Below, in pieces: positions 32,810 to 45,694 of a DNA stretch of 56,917 nt; position 1 is the stretch's first letter; every line of letters begins with the position of its first letter. A program made the translations under genes and the position numbers. This DNA comes from Anaerolineales bacterium (GTDB lineage Bacteria > Chloroflexota > Anaerolineae > Anaerolineales > UBA6663), in NCBI GenBank assembly GCA_020845955.1, contig JADLEU010000224.1, positions 1 to 56,917 on the forward strand. Reading direction: 5' to 3'. A model generated the notes under the pieces. It saw only the letters and a list, made by a program, of their open reading frames with translations. It had not been told where the DNA came from and searched no databases.

Positions 32810-33958
32810 CTAGGACGGCTCCAACGTGGCTTCAATGAGAGCGGCGTAGCCGCGGGCGGCGGCTTCGAGCTGCTCCAACTCGATGTACTCATCGGTGACG
32901 TGGGCCTGGCCCTCGGCCGAAGGGCCGTAGCCGAGCGTGGGCACCCGCGCCCGCCCGGCGCTGTAGGCGGCGTTGGTGCAGAACTGGTAGGCGCCCAGGC
33001 GCGGGTCCTGCCCGGCGGCGCGCAGCCCGGCCAGCGCGCGCTGGACGAAGGGGTGCTCGGCCGGCAGCTTCCAGGCCGGAAAGAACTTGTCGCTGCGCAG
33101 TTGGGCCCCGGTGTAGCTGGTGTGCACGCCGAGGGCGATGGTGGCCCCGACCGAGGCGAGGGCCGGCAGCGCTCGCAGCGCGCCCAGCACGCTCTCCGGC
33201 GTCTCGCCCGGCAGCAGCCGCCGGTCGTAGGTGACGCGGCAGCGGCTGGGGATGACGGAGTAACCAGGATAGGGGTCGGAGATGATGTCGGTGAGCGCCA
33301 GCAGCGCCGGGCCGAGCAGCGGGTCGCTGGGCAGCGGCAGCGCCTCGACGGCCTGCACCGCGGCCAGCATCAGGTGGACGGCGTTGACGCCCAGGTGCGG
33401 GGTGGAGGAGTGCGCCGGCTGGCCGATGGCCTCCAGGTGGATCTCGGCCCGGCCGCGGCCGCCGTGGTTGAGGTTGAGGCGGGTCGCCTCGCCGATGATG
33501 ACGAAATCGGGCCGCACGGCCTCCATGACGGTCTGCAGCGCCACGCCCTCCAGCACTTCTTCCATCACCGTGGCGCTCACCGCCACGCGCCCGGCCAGCC
33601 GCGCGCGGTCGACCGAGGCCGCGGCGTGGAGCATGGCGGCCAGGGCGCCCTTCATGTCGGAGGCGCCGCGGCCATACAGGCGCGCGCCGTCGCGCTCGGC
33701 CCCGAATGGGTCGTGAGACCAGGGCACGCCGGGCGCGATGCCCACCGTATCGCAGTGGGCGTCGAGGAGCAGCGTGGGGCCGGGCCGCGCGCCGGCGATC
33801 AGGCCGATAGCGCTGCCGTTGGCGTCGACCCAGGCCTGGTCGAAGCCCAGCGCCCGCATCTCGTCCAGGATCAACTGGATGACGGGCTGCTCTTCGCCGG
33901 TCAGGCTGCGCTGGCGCACCAGCGCCTGGGTGAAGGCGATCAGTCGCTCGGTGTTCAT
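32810..33958 (-). CDS. M20-family metallohydrolase (YgeY / ArgE / DapE type)
   Basis: 382 residues from the ATG at 33958, overlapping the preceding amidohydrolase stop by 4 bp (ATGA). Two-zinc aminoacylase/deacylase fold: LLLDAHCDTVG gives the first metal His and Asp, LYGRGASDMKG the bridging Asp, and SATVMEEVLEG the catalytic Glu pair. HSSTPHLGVNAV is the dimerisation-domain motif. The C-terminal YGPSAEGQAHVTDEYIEL holds the last His ligand. Together with the two upstream genes it recalls the E. coli ygeY-hyuA-ssnA neighbourhood around molybdenum hydroxylases. The substrate is probably an N-acyl or N-carbamoyl amino acid. Confidence 0.88.
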   Translation of the reverse strand: MNTERLIAFTQALVRQRSLTGEEQPVIQLILDEMRALGFDQAWVDANGSAIGLIAGARPGPTLLLDAHCDTVGIAPGVPWSHDPFGAERDGARLYGRGASDMKGALAAMLHAAASVDRARLAGRVAVSATVMEEVLEGVALQTVMEAVRPDFVIIGEATRLNLNHGGRGRAEIHLEAIGQPAHSSTPHLGVNAVHLMLAAVQAVEALPLPSDPLLGPALLALTDIISDPYPGYSVIPSRCRVTYDRRLLPGETPESVLGALRALPALASVGATIALGVHTSYTGAQLRSDKFFPAWKLPAEHPFVQRALAGLRAAGQDPRLGAYQFCTNAAYSAGRARVPTLGYGPSAEGQAHVTDEYIELEQLEAAARGYAALIEATLEPS

Positions 33959-35295
33959 ACCTGGCTCCACAGGCGCTCGGCAGCGGCGTGGGTACGGGCG
34001 CGGATCGCGTCCAGGTCGGCGCCGAGCACTTCGCCCTCGCGCACGCGCACCTGGCCGGCCACCAGCACGGCGCGCACGTGGGTGCGGTTGCGGTAGAGCA
34101 GGAGCTGCTCGTACAGGTTGTGCTCGGCGACCGGCGTGGGGAAGTCGGCGTCGATCAACTGCAGATCGGCCTGCCAGCCCGGCGCCAGGCGGCCGACCTG
34201 AGCCAGGCCCAGCGCGCGGGCGCCGCCCTCGGTGGCCAGCCGCCAGACCAGGCCGGCCGGCATTACCCGCGGGTCCTGCCGGTAGGCCTTGTGGATCAGG
34301 AAGGCGCCGCGCATGACCTCGAAGAAGTCGTTGATGTAGCCGTCGCTGCCCAGGCCGACCATGACGCCGGCCGCCACCAGGTCGGGCACGGGCGCCACGC
34401 CGCCGCCCACCTCACAGTTGGAGAGCGGCATGTGCGTCATGCGCACGCCGCGGGCCGCTATGAGCGCGATTTCCTCCGGGCTGACCTGGACGCACTGCGA
34501 GGCCAGCATGCTCGGACCGGCCACGCCCAACTGATCGTAGTAGAAGAGCGGGCGCGCGCCGAAGTGCTGCAGGGCATACTCGGGCTCGTGTACGCCTTCG
34601 GAGCAGTGCATGTGAACGACGCTGTCGAGGTCGCGCCCGAGGGCAAAGGCCTGGCGGATGAAATCGGCCGAGCAGGTGAAAGTGGTGTGGAAGCACATCA
34701 GCCCCGACACCAGCCCGCCGGCGCGGCGCGAGGCGGCGACGAAGTCGGCGTTCTCGCGCAGGCCCAGTTGGCCGTTTTCAGCGCTGACGCGCTCGGTGGC
34801 CTCGAAGGACAGGATGGCACGCACCCCGCGCCGGCGGGCCACCTCGGCCTGGGCCGGCAGGCTGCCCGGCAGGCTGTGGGGGGCCTCCAGGCAGTCGTAG
34901 ACGGTGGTGATGCCGCTGCGCAGCATCTCGACCAGCAGGCTGTCGGTGGCGGCGCAGATCATCTCGTGATCCAGCCGGTCCTCGACCAGCGGCCACCAGA
35001 AGTCCTTAAGGAAGGGCCAGAAGCCCGAGGGGGCGTGGGCCAGCGGGATGCCGTGGGCCAGCACGCCGTAAAGGTGGGCGTGGGCGTTGACGAAGCCGGG
35101 CGCCAGCGCCTGGCGCGGGGCCTCCCAGACCGCGTCGCCGGGGTATTGGGCGCGCAGATCGGCGTGCGGCCCGACGGCGGTGACGTGCGCGCCGGCCACG
35201 CGCACGCCCCAGCCGCGCCGCGGCGGCTCGCCGGGCTGGTCGATGAGGAACTCGGGCAGGATCAGGGTCCCCGCGGTCGAGGTCTCCAAGGTCAA
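33955..35295 (-). CDS. amidohydrolase (SsnA / chlorohydrolase-like)
   Basis: 446 residues. I choose the TTG at 35295 because it overlaps the hydantoinase stop by 4 bp (TTGA) and because the open frame beyond is Arg-rich. Metal ligands: FVNAHAHLYG (His at 72 and 74), VVHMHCSEG (third His) and GLGSDGYINDFF (Asp). The sequence HMPLSNCEVGGGVAPV is typical of SsnA/TrzN/AtzA-type aminohydrolases that deaminate or dechlorinate N-heterocycles. Central gene of the hydantoinase / amidohydrolase / M20 set. Might hydrolyse a cyclic or amidine intermediate. Confidence 0.87.
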   Translation of the reverse strand: MTLETSTAGTLILPEFLIDQPGEPPRRGWGVRVAGAHVTAVGPHADLRAQYPGDAVWEAPRQALAPGFVNAHAHLYGVLAHGIPLAHAPSGFWPFLKDFWWPLVEDRLDHEMICAATDSLLVEMLRSGITTVYDCLEAPHSLPGSLPAQAEVARRRGVRAILSFEATERVSAENGQLGLRENADFVAASRRAGGLVSGLMCFHTTFTCSADFIRQAFALGRDLDSVVHMHCSEGVHEPEYALQHFGARPLFYYDQLGVAGPSMLASQCVQVSPEEIALIAARGVRMTHMPLSNCEVGGGVAPVPDLVAAGVMVGLGSDGYINDFFEVMRGAFLIHKAYRQDPRVMPAGLVWRLATEGGARALGLAQVGRLAPGWQADLQLIDADFPTPVAEHNLYEQLLLYRNRTHVRAVLVAGQVRVREGEVLGADLDAIRARTHAAAERLWSQV

Positions 35296-36668
35296 TGGTC
35301 CTTTCCGTAGGCGCGTTTGAGAAAGCGGCCGCCGCCGGGCGGCCCGACGTAGGCGCCGTCCTCGGCCAGCACCTGGCCGCGCGCCAGCGTCAGGCGCGGG
35401 TAGCCGCGCAGCGCCAACCCGTCGTAGGGGGTGTAATCGACGTTCTCGTGCAGGCGCTCGGGGCTGAGGGTGACGGCGGCGTTTGGGTCGAAGAGCACCA
35501 GGTCGGCATCGGCGCCGGGCATGAGCGTGCCCTTGCGCGGGTACAGGCCGAAGATGCGCGCCGGGTTGGCGCAGCACACATGCACCCACTGGTTGAGCGT
35601 GAGGCGCCCGGTCCCGACGCCAAAGGTGTAGAGCAGGGCCAGGCGCGCCTCTACGCCCGGCAGGCCGTTGGGGACCTCGGTGAAGACCGCCCGGCCCAGG
35701 TCCTTCTGGCCCTGGTAGAAGAAGGGACAGTGATCGGTGCCCACCGTCTGCAGGTTACCGTCGGCCAGCCCGCGCCAGAGCGCATCACCGTGCCCGGCGG
35801 GGCGCAGCGGCGGCGAGCAGACGAACTTGGCGCCCTCGAAGCCGGGCCGTTCGAGCTCGGCCTCGGTCAGCAGCAGGTACTGCGGGCAGGTCTCGCCGTA
35901 GACGGCCTGGCCGCGCCGGCGGGCGCGGGCGACGGCGGCCGCGCCGCGGTCGGTGGAGATGTGCACCACGTAGAGCGGGCAGCCGGCCGCCTCGGCCAGG
36001 GCGGCCGCGCGCTCGACGGCTTCGGCCTCGGCGCCCACCGGCCGCGAGCGGGCGTGATAACGCGGGGCGGTCTGCCCGGCGGCGGGCAGGCGCTGGCGCA
36101 GCCGCTCGATGAGGGCGTGGTTCTCGGCGTGCACCAGCACCAGGCCGCCGGCCGCCGCCACGCTTTCCAGCGCACTGAGGAAGCTGTCGTCGTCCAGGTA
36201 GAAGCCCTCGTAGGTCAGGTAGGTCTTGAACGACGGGCAGCCGGCCTGGACGACGGCCTGGATCTCGGCCAGCACGGCCGGGGGCGTTTTGAGCAGCGTC
36301 ATGTGCAGGCCATAGTCGATGACGGCGGCGCCCTCGGCCTGGGCCTGGCGCGCGGCCAGGGCTTCCAGCAGCGAGGCGCCCAGGTCCGGCTCGACAAAGT
36401 CGATCAGGGTGGTCGTGCCACCGCAGGCCGCCGCGCGGGTGCCGGAGGCCCAGTCGTCGCTCGATTGGGTGGCGCCGACGGGCGTCTGCAGGTGCACGTG
36501 CGGGTCGACCGCGCCGGGCACCACCAGCAACCCGGCGGCGTCGAGGCTGTGGTCGCCGGCCAGGCCGCGGCCCAGCGCGGCGATGCGGCCGCCGCGAATG
36601 CCGAGGTCGGCGGTGAAGGTTTCGGCGGGCGTCACCAAAGTGCCGCCGCGGATGACGAGGTCGTACAT
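35292..36668 (-). CDS. dihydropyrimidinase / D-hydantoinase family protein
   Basis: 458 residues, the usual family length. Opens MYDLVIRGGTLVTPAETF. Binuclear metal centre: DPHVHLQ (His 57 and 59), carbamylated Lys in CPSFKTYLTYEGF (Lys 148), VHAENHALIERL and YVVHISTDRG His ligands, and GTDHCPF Asp. These enzymes open cyclic ureides and imides such as hydantoin, dihydropyrimidine or succinimide-type rings. First gene of the minus-strand trio, translationally coupled to the amidohydrolase. Confidence 0.92.
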   Translation of the reverse strand: MYDLVIRGGTLVTPAETFTADLGIRGGRIAALGRGLAGDHSLDAAGLLVVPGAVDPHVHLQTPVGATQSSDDWASGTRAAACGGTTTLIDFVEPDLGASLLEALAARQAQAEGAAVIDYGLHMTLLKTPPAVLAEIQAVVQAGCPSFKTYLTYEGFYLDDDSFLSALESVAAAGGLVLVHAENHALIERLRQRLPAAGQTAPRYHARSRPVGAEAEAVERAAALAEAAGCPLYVVHISTDRGAAAVARARRRGQAVYGETCPQYLLLTEAELERPGFEGAKFVCSPPLRPAGHGDALWRGLADGNLQTVGTDHCPFFYQGQKDLGRAVFTEVPNGLPGVEARLALLYTFGVGTGRLTLNQWVHVCCANPARIFGLYPRKGTLMPGADADLVLFDPNAAVTLSPERLHENVDYTPYDGLALRGYPRLTLARGQVLAEDGAYVGPPGGGRFLKRAYGKDH

Positions 36669-36699
36669 GGTTCCGGCGATCCTATTGCCCGGCCGCGGG

Positions 36700-37055
36700 C
36701 CGGTCCAGCACGGCCTGGGCCGTGAGCGAATCGGTGATGAGGGGTGGACGCAGCCGCCGCGCAGCGCGCCTGCTGCGACAGGCGGTCGGCGAAGAACATG
36801 GCCGCCAGGTGTTGGACCTCAAAGTGGCCGATGCCCACCAGCGCCAGGTGTGCCTGGATCCACAGCCGGGCCACCTGCTGAACTTCTTCCAGCCGCACCA
36901 GCGCCTGCCAGACCGCGCCGCCGTTAGTGAAGCACGGCCTCGCGCAGGTCGGCGGCGCCGACGTCGATGGTGGCCTGGGCAAAGCGCGCGGCGGCCGCGG
37001 CCAGGCGGCGCGGCAGACGCGCCTGCTGCGCCAGCCCGCTCCGCGCCAGGCTATT
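36700..37055 (-). pseudogene. possible SorC-type effector-domain remnant, frameshifted
   Basis: On the minus strand two frames give protein-like text that can be joined by a shift near 36925: RRLAAAAARFAQATIDVGAADLREAVL, then WQALVRLEEVQQVARLW and AHLALVGIGHFEVQHLAAMF. The pattern 'A----R-A-L-------Q--AR-ADLALVGIG' is that of the sugar-binding domain of SorC regulators. The match is from memory and loose. If right, it could be the missing C-terminal half of the regulator fragment at 30737-30997. Confidence 0.3.
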
Positions 37056-37373
37056 CTCTACGAGGCGAGTGCACAGGGTGGGTTGGTGGTGCAGGCAGTG
37101 GTAGCAGGCGCCGCGGGGGACCCTAGGGGCCGCGACGACTGGCTGGCCAACGGACCAGCGCGCAGCCAGGTCGTCCGCCACGCTCCGGCCAGCCAATTCA
37201 CGGCCGAGGGTGTAGCGGTTCTTCTCGTTCGATCCCTGCTTGACCATCTTGACGCCGGTGGCGCAGATGCCGCAAGCCAGAGACGCCAGGAGAACGTCAC
37301 CTGAGAAAAGGGTCGGCTCGTCATAATCGAGCCAAAGGACTTCGCCGGGTTGGCCGACAGTGACACCCTTCAT
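37056..37373 (-). pseudogene. zinc alcohol dehydrogenase (MDR family), N-terminal fragment
   Basis: About 105 codons of the GroES-like catalytic domain: MKGVTVGQPGEVLWLDYDEP, ACGICATGVKMVKQGS with the catalytic-zinc Cys, and VAAPRVPRGACYHC plus HHQPTLC, from the structural zinc loop. A normal member has about 340 residues. The match ends near 37060, so the nucleotide-binding domain is missing and the adjoining sequence belongs to something else. It cannot be an active dehydrogenase. Confidence 0.7.
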
Positions 37374-37391
37374 GTTGTGCTCATTGTGGCC

Positions 37392-37441
37392 TTGACCTAT
37401 CTATTCTTGTTAACCTATAGTACACAAATGGGAGGTAAATG
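37392..37441 (+). promoter_or_regulatory. promoter and Shine-Dalgarno ahead of the plus-strand catabolic genes
   Basis: In an AT-rich island: -35 TTGACC (37392-37397), 18-base spacer, -10 TATAGT (37416-37421), then GGGAGGT (37430-37436) and ATG at 37439. Both boxes lie in a direct repeat TTRACCTAT (37392-37400 and 37410-37418) 18 bases apart, a possible activator or repressor site. It reads into the broken substrate-binding protein gene and then into the LLM/molybdenum hydroxylase genes. Confidence 0.55.
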
Positions 37442-37499
37442 ATTATATACTTGACAGGGTCGACATATGGTATAGGCTTTTGCTCACAGCGCAACAGGC

Positions 37500-38109
37500 A
37501 AAACAGAAGCGTACTTCTTCGAGCACAGCGGCCCGGCCTATCTGAACAGCATCACTTTCAAGTTCATCCCCGAGAAAGCCAGCCGCGTGGGCACGCTCGA
37601 GGCGGGCGAAATCCTGGTGGTCCAGGACGTAGCCTGGCCGATATCGATCGCCTGGCGGGCCGCGACGACCTGGAGTTGTGCCTCCGCGCGCTGCCCGGCC
37701 AGCCGAGGCCGCTGTTTATTGATACCGAGTGCGGCCCGACGGTCGATCTGGCCGTCCGCCAGGCGCTGCAGTGGGGCGCCCCCCAACAGCAGATGATTGA
37801 CGCCATGTGGGGCGGCATATACGATGTGGCCTACGGGCCGTTGACGCCCGAGATGCTGGGATACGACCCGGCCGTCGAGACCATGTACGGCTACGACCCT
37901 GACCGGGCCGTGCAGATCCTGGAAGAGGCCGGTTGGGTCGACGCGGACGGCGACGGCATCTACGAGAGGGACGGGCGGCCGCTGAACCTGGCCTTCAACG
38001 CCATGGGCTTCAACCGCAATCTCGAGGCGCCGCGGTTCCCCTGGCGGCCTGGGCCCAGTCTGGCATCGGCGCCAACCTGACGGTGATGGACCTCGGGCAG
38101 TCCTTCTGA
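37500..38109 (+). pseudogene. ABC transporter substrate-binding protein (SBP_bac_5), broken
   Basis: Three frames must be joined to read it. 37505-37625: [20 protein letters not shown] and [11 protein letters not shown]. Then from about 37630 the frame starting [13 protein letters not shown], with [31 protein letters not shown] and [20 protein letters not shown], a hallmark of DppA/OppA-family peptide-binding proteins. A further shift near 38035 leads to [16 protein letters not shown] before a stop. Signal peptide and both lobes' ends are missing (a normal protein has over 500 residues). It implies that an oligopeptide/opine-type ABC importer once stood here. Confidence 0.8.
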
Positions 38110-38188
38110 CGATGGTGTCCACCGCCGTCAAGAACTTGACCTTCGAGACGCTGCGGACGCTGACCACGAAGCACACAAGGACGTGACG

Positions 38189-39205
<1,017 letters not shown>

Positions 39206-39208
39206 ACC

Positions 39209-39991
39209 ATGCTGCCAAAACTGACCCGCTACACCCGGCCCGAGAGCCTCGAGGAAGCGTTGAAGCTGCTGCGCGAGCCGGGGAGCGCGCCCCTGGCCGG
39301 CGGCACGCAATTTCTGGCCGCCGCCAACCCCGATATTGAGCAGGTGGTGGACTTACAGGCGCTCGACTGGCGCCGGATCGAAGTGGCGCCCGGCTGGCTG
39401 CGGCTGGGCAGCCTGGCGACGCTGGCCGAGCTGGCCCAGGCCGAGGCGCTCAGCGGCCCGGCCGGCGGTTTGCTGCGCCAGGCCGCGCGCCGGGCCGGGC
39501 CGAACACGTTTCGCAACGCCGCGACGCTGGGCGGGCTGGTCGGCGCGCGCCTGCCGGTCTCAGAATTGCTGGCGGCGCTGCTAGCGCTGGGGGCCGAATT
39601 GGAGCTGGCCGGCGAGGCGCCCGAGACGGTGGCGCTGGACGCTTACCTGGACGAGCCGCGCGGGCTGATCGCGGCCGTGCGGCTGCCCTGGCCGCAGGCC
39701 GGCGCGGGCGGCGCACACGCCATCGGCCGCACCCCGGCCGACACGCCCATCGTGCACGTGACGGCCTGGGCCGGCGCGGACGGCACGCGGCTGGCGGCCG
39801 GCGGGGTGGGCGCGCGTGTGGCGCGGCTGGCGAGGGCTGAGCAGGCGCTGGCACAGGGCGTGGAGGCCGCGGTGAGCGCGGCGGCCGCGCTCGAGCCGCC
39901 GGGCGATTTTCGCGGGAGCGCTGAGTATCGGCGGGCCATGCTGGGCGTGCTGCTGCGGCGCGTGCTGCGGGACTGCGGCGTCAAGGATTGA
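39209..39991 (+). CDS. molybdenum hydroxylase FAD-binding subunit (CoxM/XdhB type)
   Basis: 260 residues. FAD-binding motifs APLAGGTQFLA (near 28-38) and FRNAATLGGLVGA (near 98-110) are those of the middle subunit of xanthine dehydrogenase/CO dehydrogenase-type enzymes. The usual second motif after 'GGN' is somewhat diverged and the C-terminal domain is short, as in CoxM-like subunits. It passes electrons from the FeS/Mo subunit, encoded next, to NAD or another acceptor. ATG follows GGAGGGTGGTG, a good ribosome binding site. Confidence 0.9.
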   Translation: MLPKLTRYTRPESLEEALKLLREPGSAPLAGGTQFLAAANPDIEQVVDLQALDWRRIEVAPGWLRLGSLATLAELAQAEALSGPAGGLLRQAARRAGPNTFRNAATLGGLVGARLPVSELLAALLALGAELELAGEAPETVALDAYLDEPRGLIAAVRLPWPQAGAGGAHAIGRTPADTPIVHVTAWAGADGTRLAAGGVGARVARLARAEQALAQGVEAAVSAAAALEPPGDFRGSAEYRRAMLGVLLRRVLRDCGVKD

Positions 39992-39996
39992 GGTGG

Positions 39997-42974
<2,978 letters not shown>

Positions 42975-42978
<4 letters not shown>

Positions 42979-44459
42979 CTGACCTGCTCACCGTCCGCCA
43001 CTTCATCAACAACGAGTTCGTCGACGCGCACGAGGGCGGCACGTTCGAGAGCCTGAACCCGGCCAACAACCAGCCGATCGCGCGCGTGGCCTCCGGCAGC
43101 GCCGCCGACGTGGATGCGGCCGTGGCCGCCGCGCGGACGGCCTTCGACAGCGGGCCCTGGCCGCGCCTGCCGGCCGCCCAGCGGGCCAGGCACGTGCGCC
43201 GCATCGGCGAGCTGATCGAGAAGCACGCGGCCGAGCTGGTGCGGCTGGAGATCCTCGACAGCGGCGTGCCCATCAGCCAGATCAAGGACGGCACCATCCC
43301 GCGCTCGGCCTACAATTTCCACTTCTTCGCCGACCTGATCCCGCAGGTGGTGGGCGAGGCCTTCCCGGTGGAGGGACGCTTCTTGAACTACACCGTGCGC
43401 AAGCCGGTGGGCGTGGCCGGGCTGATCACGCCCTGGAACATCCCCTTCATGCAGGAGACCTGGAAGGTGGCCCCGGCGCTGGCCGGCGGCAACACGGTGA
43501 TCCTCAAGCCGGCCGAGTGGGCGCCGCTGACGGCCCACAAGCTGGCCGAGATCATCCAGGAGGCCGACCTGCCGCCGGGGGTCTTCAACGTGGTGCACGG
43601 CTACGGCGAAACGGCGGGCGCGCCGCTGGTGGCGCACCCGGGGGTGCAGCTGATTTCGTTCACGGGCGAGACGACCACCGGGCAGGCGATCATGCGCAAC
43701 GGCGCCGCCACGCTGAAGCGCTTTTCGATGGAGCTGGGCGGCAAGTCGCCGAACATCGTCTTCGCCGACGCCGACCTGGAGCGCGCGCTGGACGGCGCGC
43801 TGTTCCAGGTGTACTCGCTCAACGGCGAGCGCTGCACGGCCGGGTCGCGGCTGTTGGTGCAGGATAGCGTGTACGACGAGTTCGTGAGCCGGTTGGCGGC
43901 GCGCGTGCGCGCCATCCGGGTGGGCGACCCCAACGACCCGGCCACCGAGGTCGGGCCGCTGATCCACCCGGACCACTGGCAACGCGTGGCGGGCTACATG
44001 GACGTGGCGCGCGCCGAGGGCGCCAGCCTGCGCGTGGGCGGCGGCCGGCCGGCCGGCCTGCCGGACGGCAACTATTTCGAGCCGACGCTGATCACCGGGG
44101 CGCGCAACGACATGTGCATTGCCCAGGAAGAGATCTTCGGGCCGGTGCTGGTAGCCATGCCCTTCCACGGCGAGGCCGAGGCGCTGCGGCTGGCCAACGA
44201 CGTGCGCTATGGACTGGCGGCGTACGTCTGGACGAGCGACCTAGGGCGCGGGCACCGGGTGGGCCAGGCGCTGGAAGCCGGCCTGGTCTGGATCAATTCG
44301 CAGAACGTGCGTGACCTGCGCACGCCGTTTGGCGGGGCCAAGCACAGCGGCATCGGCCGAGAGGGCGGCCTGTATAGCTTCGATTTCTATACTGAGCTGA
44401 CCACCGTCCACGTGGCGCTCGGCGCGCATCCCATCCCACGCCTGGGCGCGGATCGCTGA
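42975..44459 (+). CDS. hpaE: 5-carboxymethyl-2-hydroxymuconate semialdehyde dehydrogenase-like (HpaE)
   Basis: 494 residues from the ATG at 42975, overlapping the molybdenum hydroxylase stop by 4 bp. NAD-dependent aldehyde dehydrogenase: Asn 155 in TPWNIPF, Glu 253 in MELGGKSPN, catalytic Cys 287 in NGERCTAGSR. Overall match to HpaE is good (FINNEFVDAHEGGTFESLNP, NFHFFADLIPQVVGEAFPV). HpaE oxidises the semialdehyde formed by extradiol cleavage of homoprotocatechuate. 2-Aminomuconate semialdehyde dehydrogenases are close relatives, and a RidA gene downstream keeps that option open. Confidence 0.9.
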
Positions 44460-44488
44460 GCGGTCCATTCGTTCGAAGGGGGTTGCGG

Positions 44489-44697
44489 ATGGGCGCACGC
44501 CGGGGCCAAGACTACATTAACAAGCTGCGCGGCGAGCCGCGTAATATCAATCATCGCACCGAGAAGGCCGAGGACGTCACCGCCCACCCGGCCTTCCGGC
44601 TCGCAGCGAAACACATCTTGGCCCTGTAGGACCTGCATTGGGAGCAGCCAGACGTCGTTGTTGTTCGACTCGCCCAGCTCGGGCCAGAAGGAGACAG
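44489..44697 (+). pseudogene. 4-hydroxyphenylacetate 3-monooxygenase HpaB, N-terminal remnant
   Basis: ATG at 44489 opens a frame MGARRGQDYINKLRGEPRN ... AEDVTAHPAFRLAAKHIL ending LAL-stop (TAG 44627-44629). HpaB proteins start with the same pattern 'G--YI--L---P----K-ED-T-HP-FR-----ALYDL', so the TAG stands where a Tyr codon is expected; the text after it (DLHWEQPDVVV) continues the match. A further frameshift then leads to LFDSPSSGQ, the next HpaB-like stretch. About 70 of some 480-520 codons remain, directly in front of the dioxygenase gene. It would have encoded the oxygenase that makes homoprotocatechuate from 4-hydroxyphenylacetate. Confidence 0.72.
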
Positions 44698-44699
44698 CC

Positions 44700-45686
44700 A
44701 TGAGCTACAGCATCACCCGTTCGGCGCACGTCGAGCTTCGCGTGACCGACCTCGATCGGTCGCGCGAATTCTACGTTCAGCACCTGGGCCTGATCGAGAT
44801 GCACCGCGAGCGCGACCGGTTGTACCTGGGCGCGCTGCAGGAGCGCGACCTGTACAGCCTGGTGCTGCGCAAGGCCGAGAGCGGCGGTGTGGGCCACATG
44901 GCCATGCGCCTCTCGAACCCAGACGACCTGCCGCGCCTGGCCGACCTGTACGAGGCGAACGGCCTGCCGATCCGCTGGCTCGAGCCGGACGAGGACTACG
45001 CCCAGGGCCGCGCGGTGCGCGCCCAGGACCCCAACGGCCTGCCGGTGGAGTTCTTCCACCGTATCGAGCAGCGCGAGTGGAAGCTGCAGAAGTTCGACGA
45101 GTACCGCGGCGCGCACATCATGAACCTGGACCACCTCAACTCGCAGGTGCCCGAGGTGCAGGCCAGCTACGATTGGTGGATGGGCAAGCTAGGCTTCTCC
45201 TGCTCGGAATTCACCGTGACCGACGATCCGCCGGACCGGCTGTGGGCGGCCTGGCTGCACCGCAAGCAGAACATCCACGACCTGTCGCTGATGACGGGCA
45301 TCGGCCCGCGCCTGCACCACGTGGGCTACTGGGTGGCCGACACCAGCAGCGTGCTGCGCGCCTGCGACATCCTGGCGGCCGTGGGGTTGCGCGACTCCAT
45401 CGAGCGCGGGCCGGGGCGCCACGGGCTGAGCAATGCCTTCTTCGTCTACCTGCGCGACCCCGACGGCAATCGGGTGGAGCTGTACACCGGCGACTACATG
45501 ATCCCCGACCCCGACTTCAAGCCGATCCGCTGGAGCATCAACGACCCGCGCCGGCAGACGTTCTGGGGCCACATCGCGCCGCGCTCGTGGTTCGACGAGG
45601 CCATGCGGCTCGAGTCGCCGCTGACCGGCGAGTTGATTGAGACCCGCCAGCCGGTGCTGCAGGACCGGCCCGAGTTCGTGATCTAG
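44700..45686 (+). CDS. hpaD: extradiol dioxygenase, homoprotocatechuate 2,3-dioxygenase-like (HpaD)
   Basis: 328 residues from the ATG at 44700 (AAGGAG in front). Two vicinal-oxygen-chelate repeats. Likely metal ligands: His 145 (NLDHLNSQV), His 206 or 207 (RLHHVGYW) and Glu 260 (NRVELYTGDY), spaced as in type I homoprotocatechuate dioxygenases. The helper residues around RHGLSNAFFVYLRDPDG are present. Cleaves a catechol ring next to the hydroxyls; by context the substrate would be 3,4-dihydroxyphenylacetate or a relative. An in-frame start at 44658 lies in the HpaB remnant and is rejected. Confidence 0.92.
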   Translation: MSYSITRSAHVELRVTDLDRSREFYVQHLGLIEMHRERDRLYLGALQERDLYSLVLRKAESGGVGHMAMRLSNPDDLPRLADLYEANGLPIRWLEPDEDYAQGRAVRAQDPNGLPVEFFHRIEQREWKLQKFDEYRGAHIMNLDHLNSQVPEVQASYDWWMGKLGFSCSEFTVTDDPPDRLWAAWLHRKQNIHDLSLMTGIGPRLHHVGYWVADTSSVLRACDILAAVGLRDSIERGPGRHGLSNAFFVYLRDPDGNRVELYTGDYMIPDPDFKPIRWSINDPRRQTFWGHIAPRSWFDEAMRLESPLTGELIETRQPVLQDRPEFVI

Positions 45687-45694
45687 AGGGCCCG

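Noticed and set aside
32744-34096. 450-codon plus-strand frame opposite the M20 hydrolase
   Set aside because: Shadow; the minus strand has intact M20 metal-binding motifs.
35296-35589. N-terminal extension of the amidohydrolase frame
   Set aside because: Arg/Pro-rich and antiparallel-looking text over the hydantoinase's 3' end; the TTG in the TTGA overlap is a better start.
37444-37477. TTGACA at 37451 with TATAGG downstream as a second promoter
   Set aside because: The spacing (about 14 bases) is too short for a sigma-70 promoter; the TTGACC-18-TATAGT pair just upstream is better.
44658-44699. Extended start for the extradiol dioxygenase (14 extra codons)
   Set aside because: These codons (LFDSPSSGQKETA) match the HpaB remnant, and AAGGAG sits correctly before the ATG at 44700.
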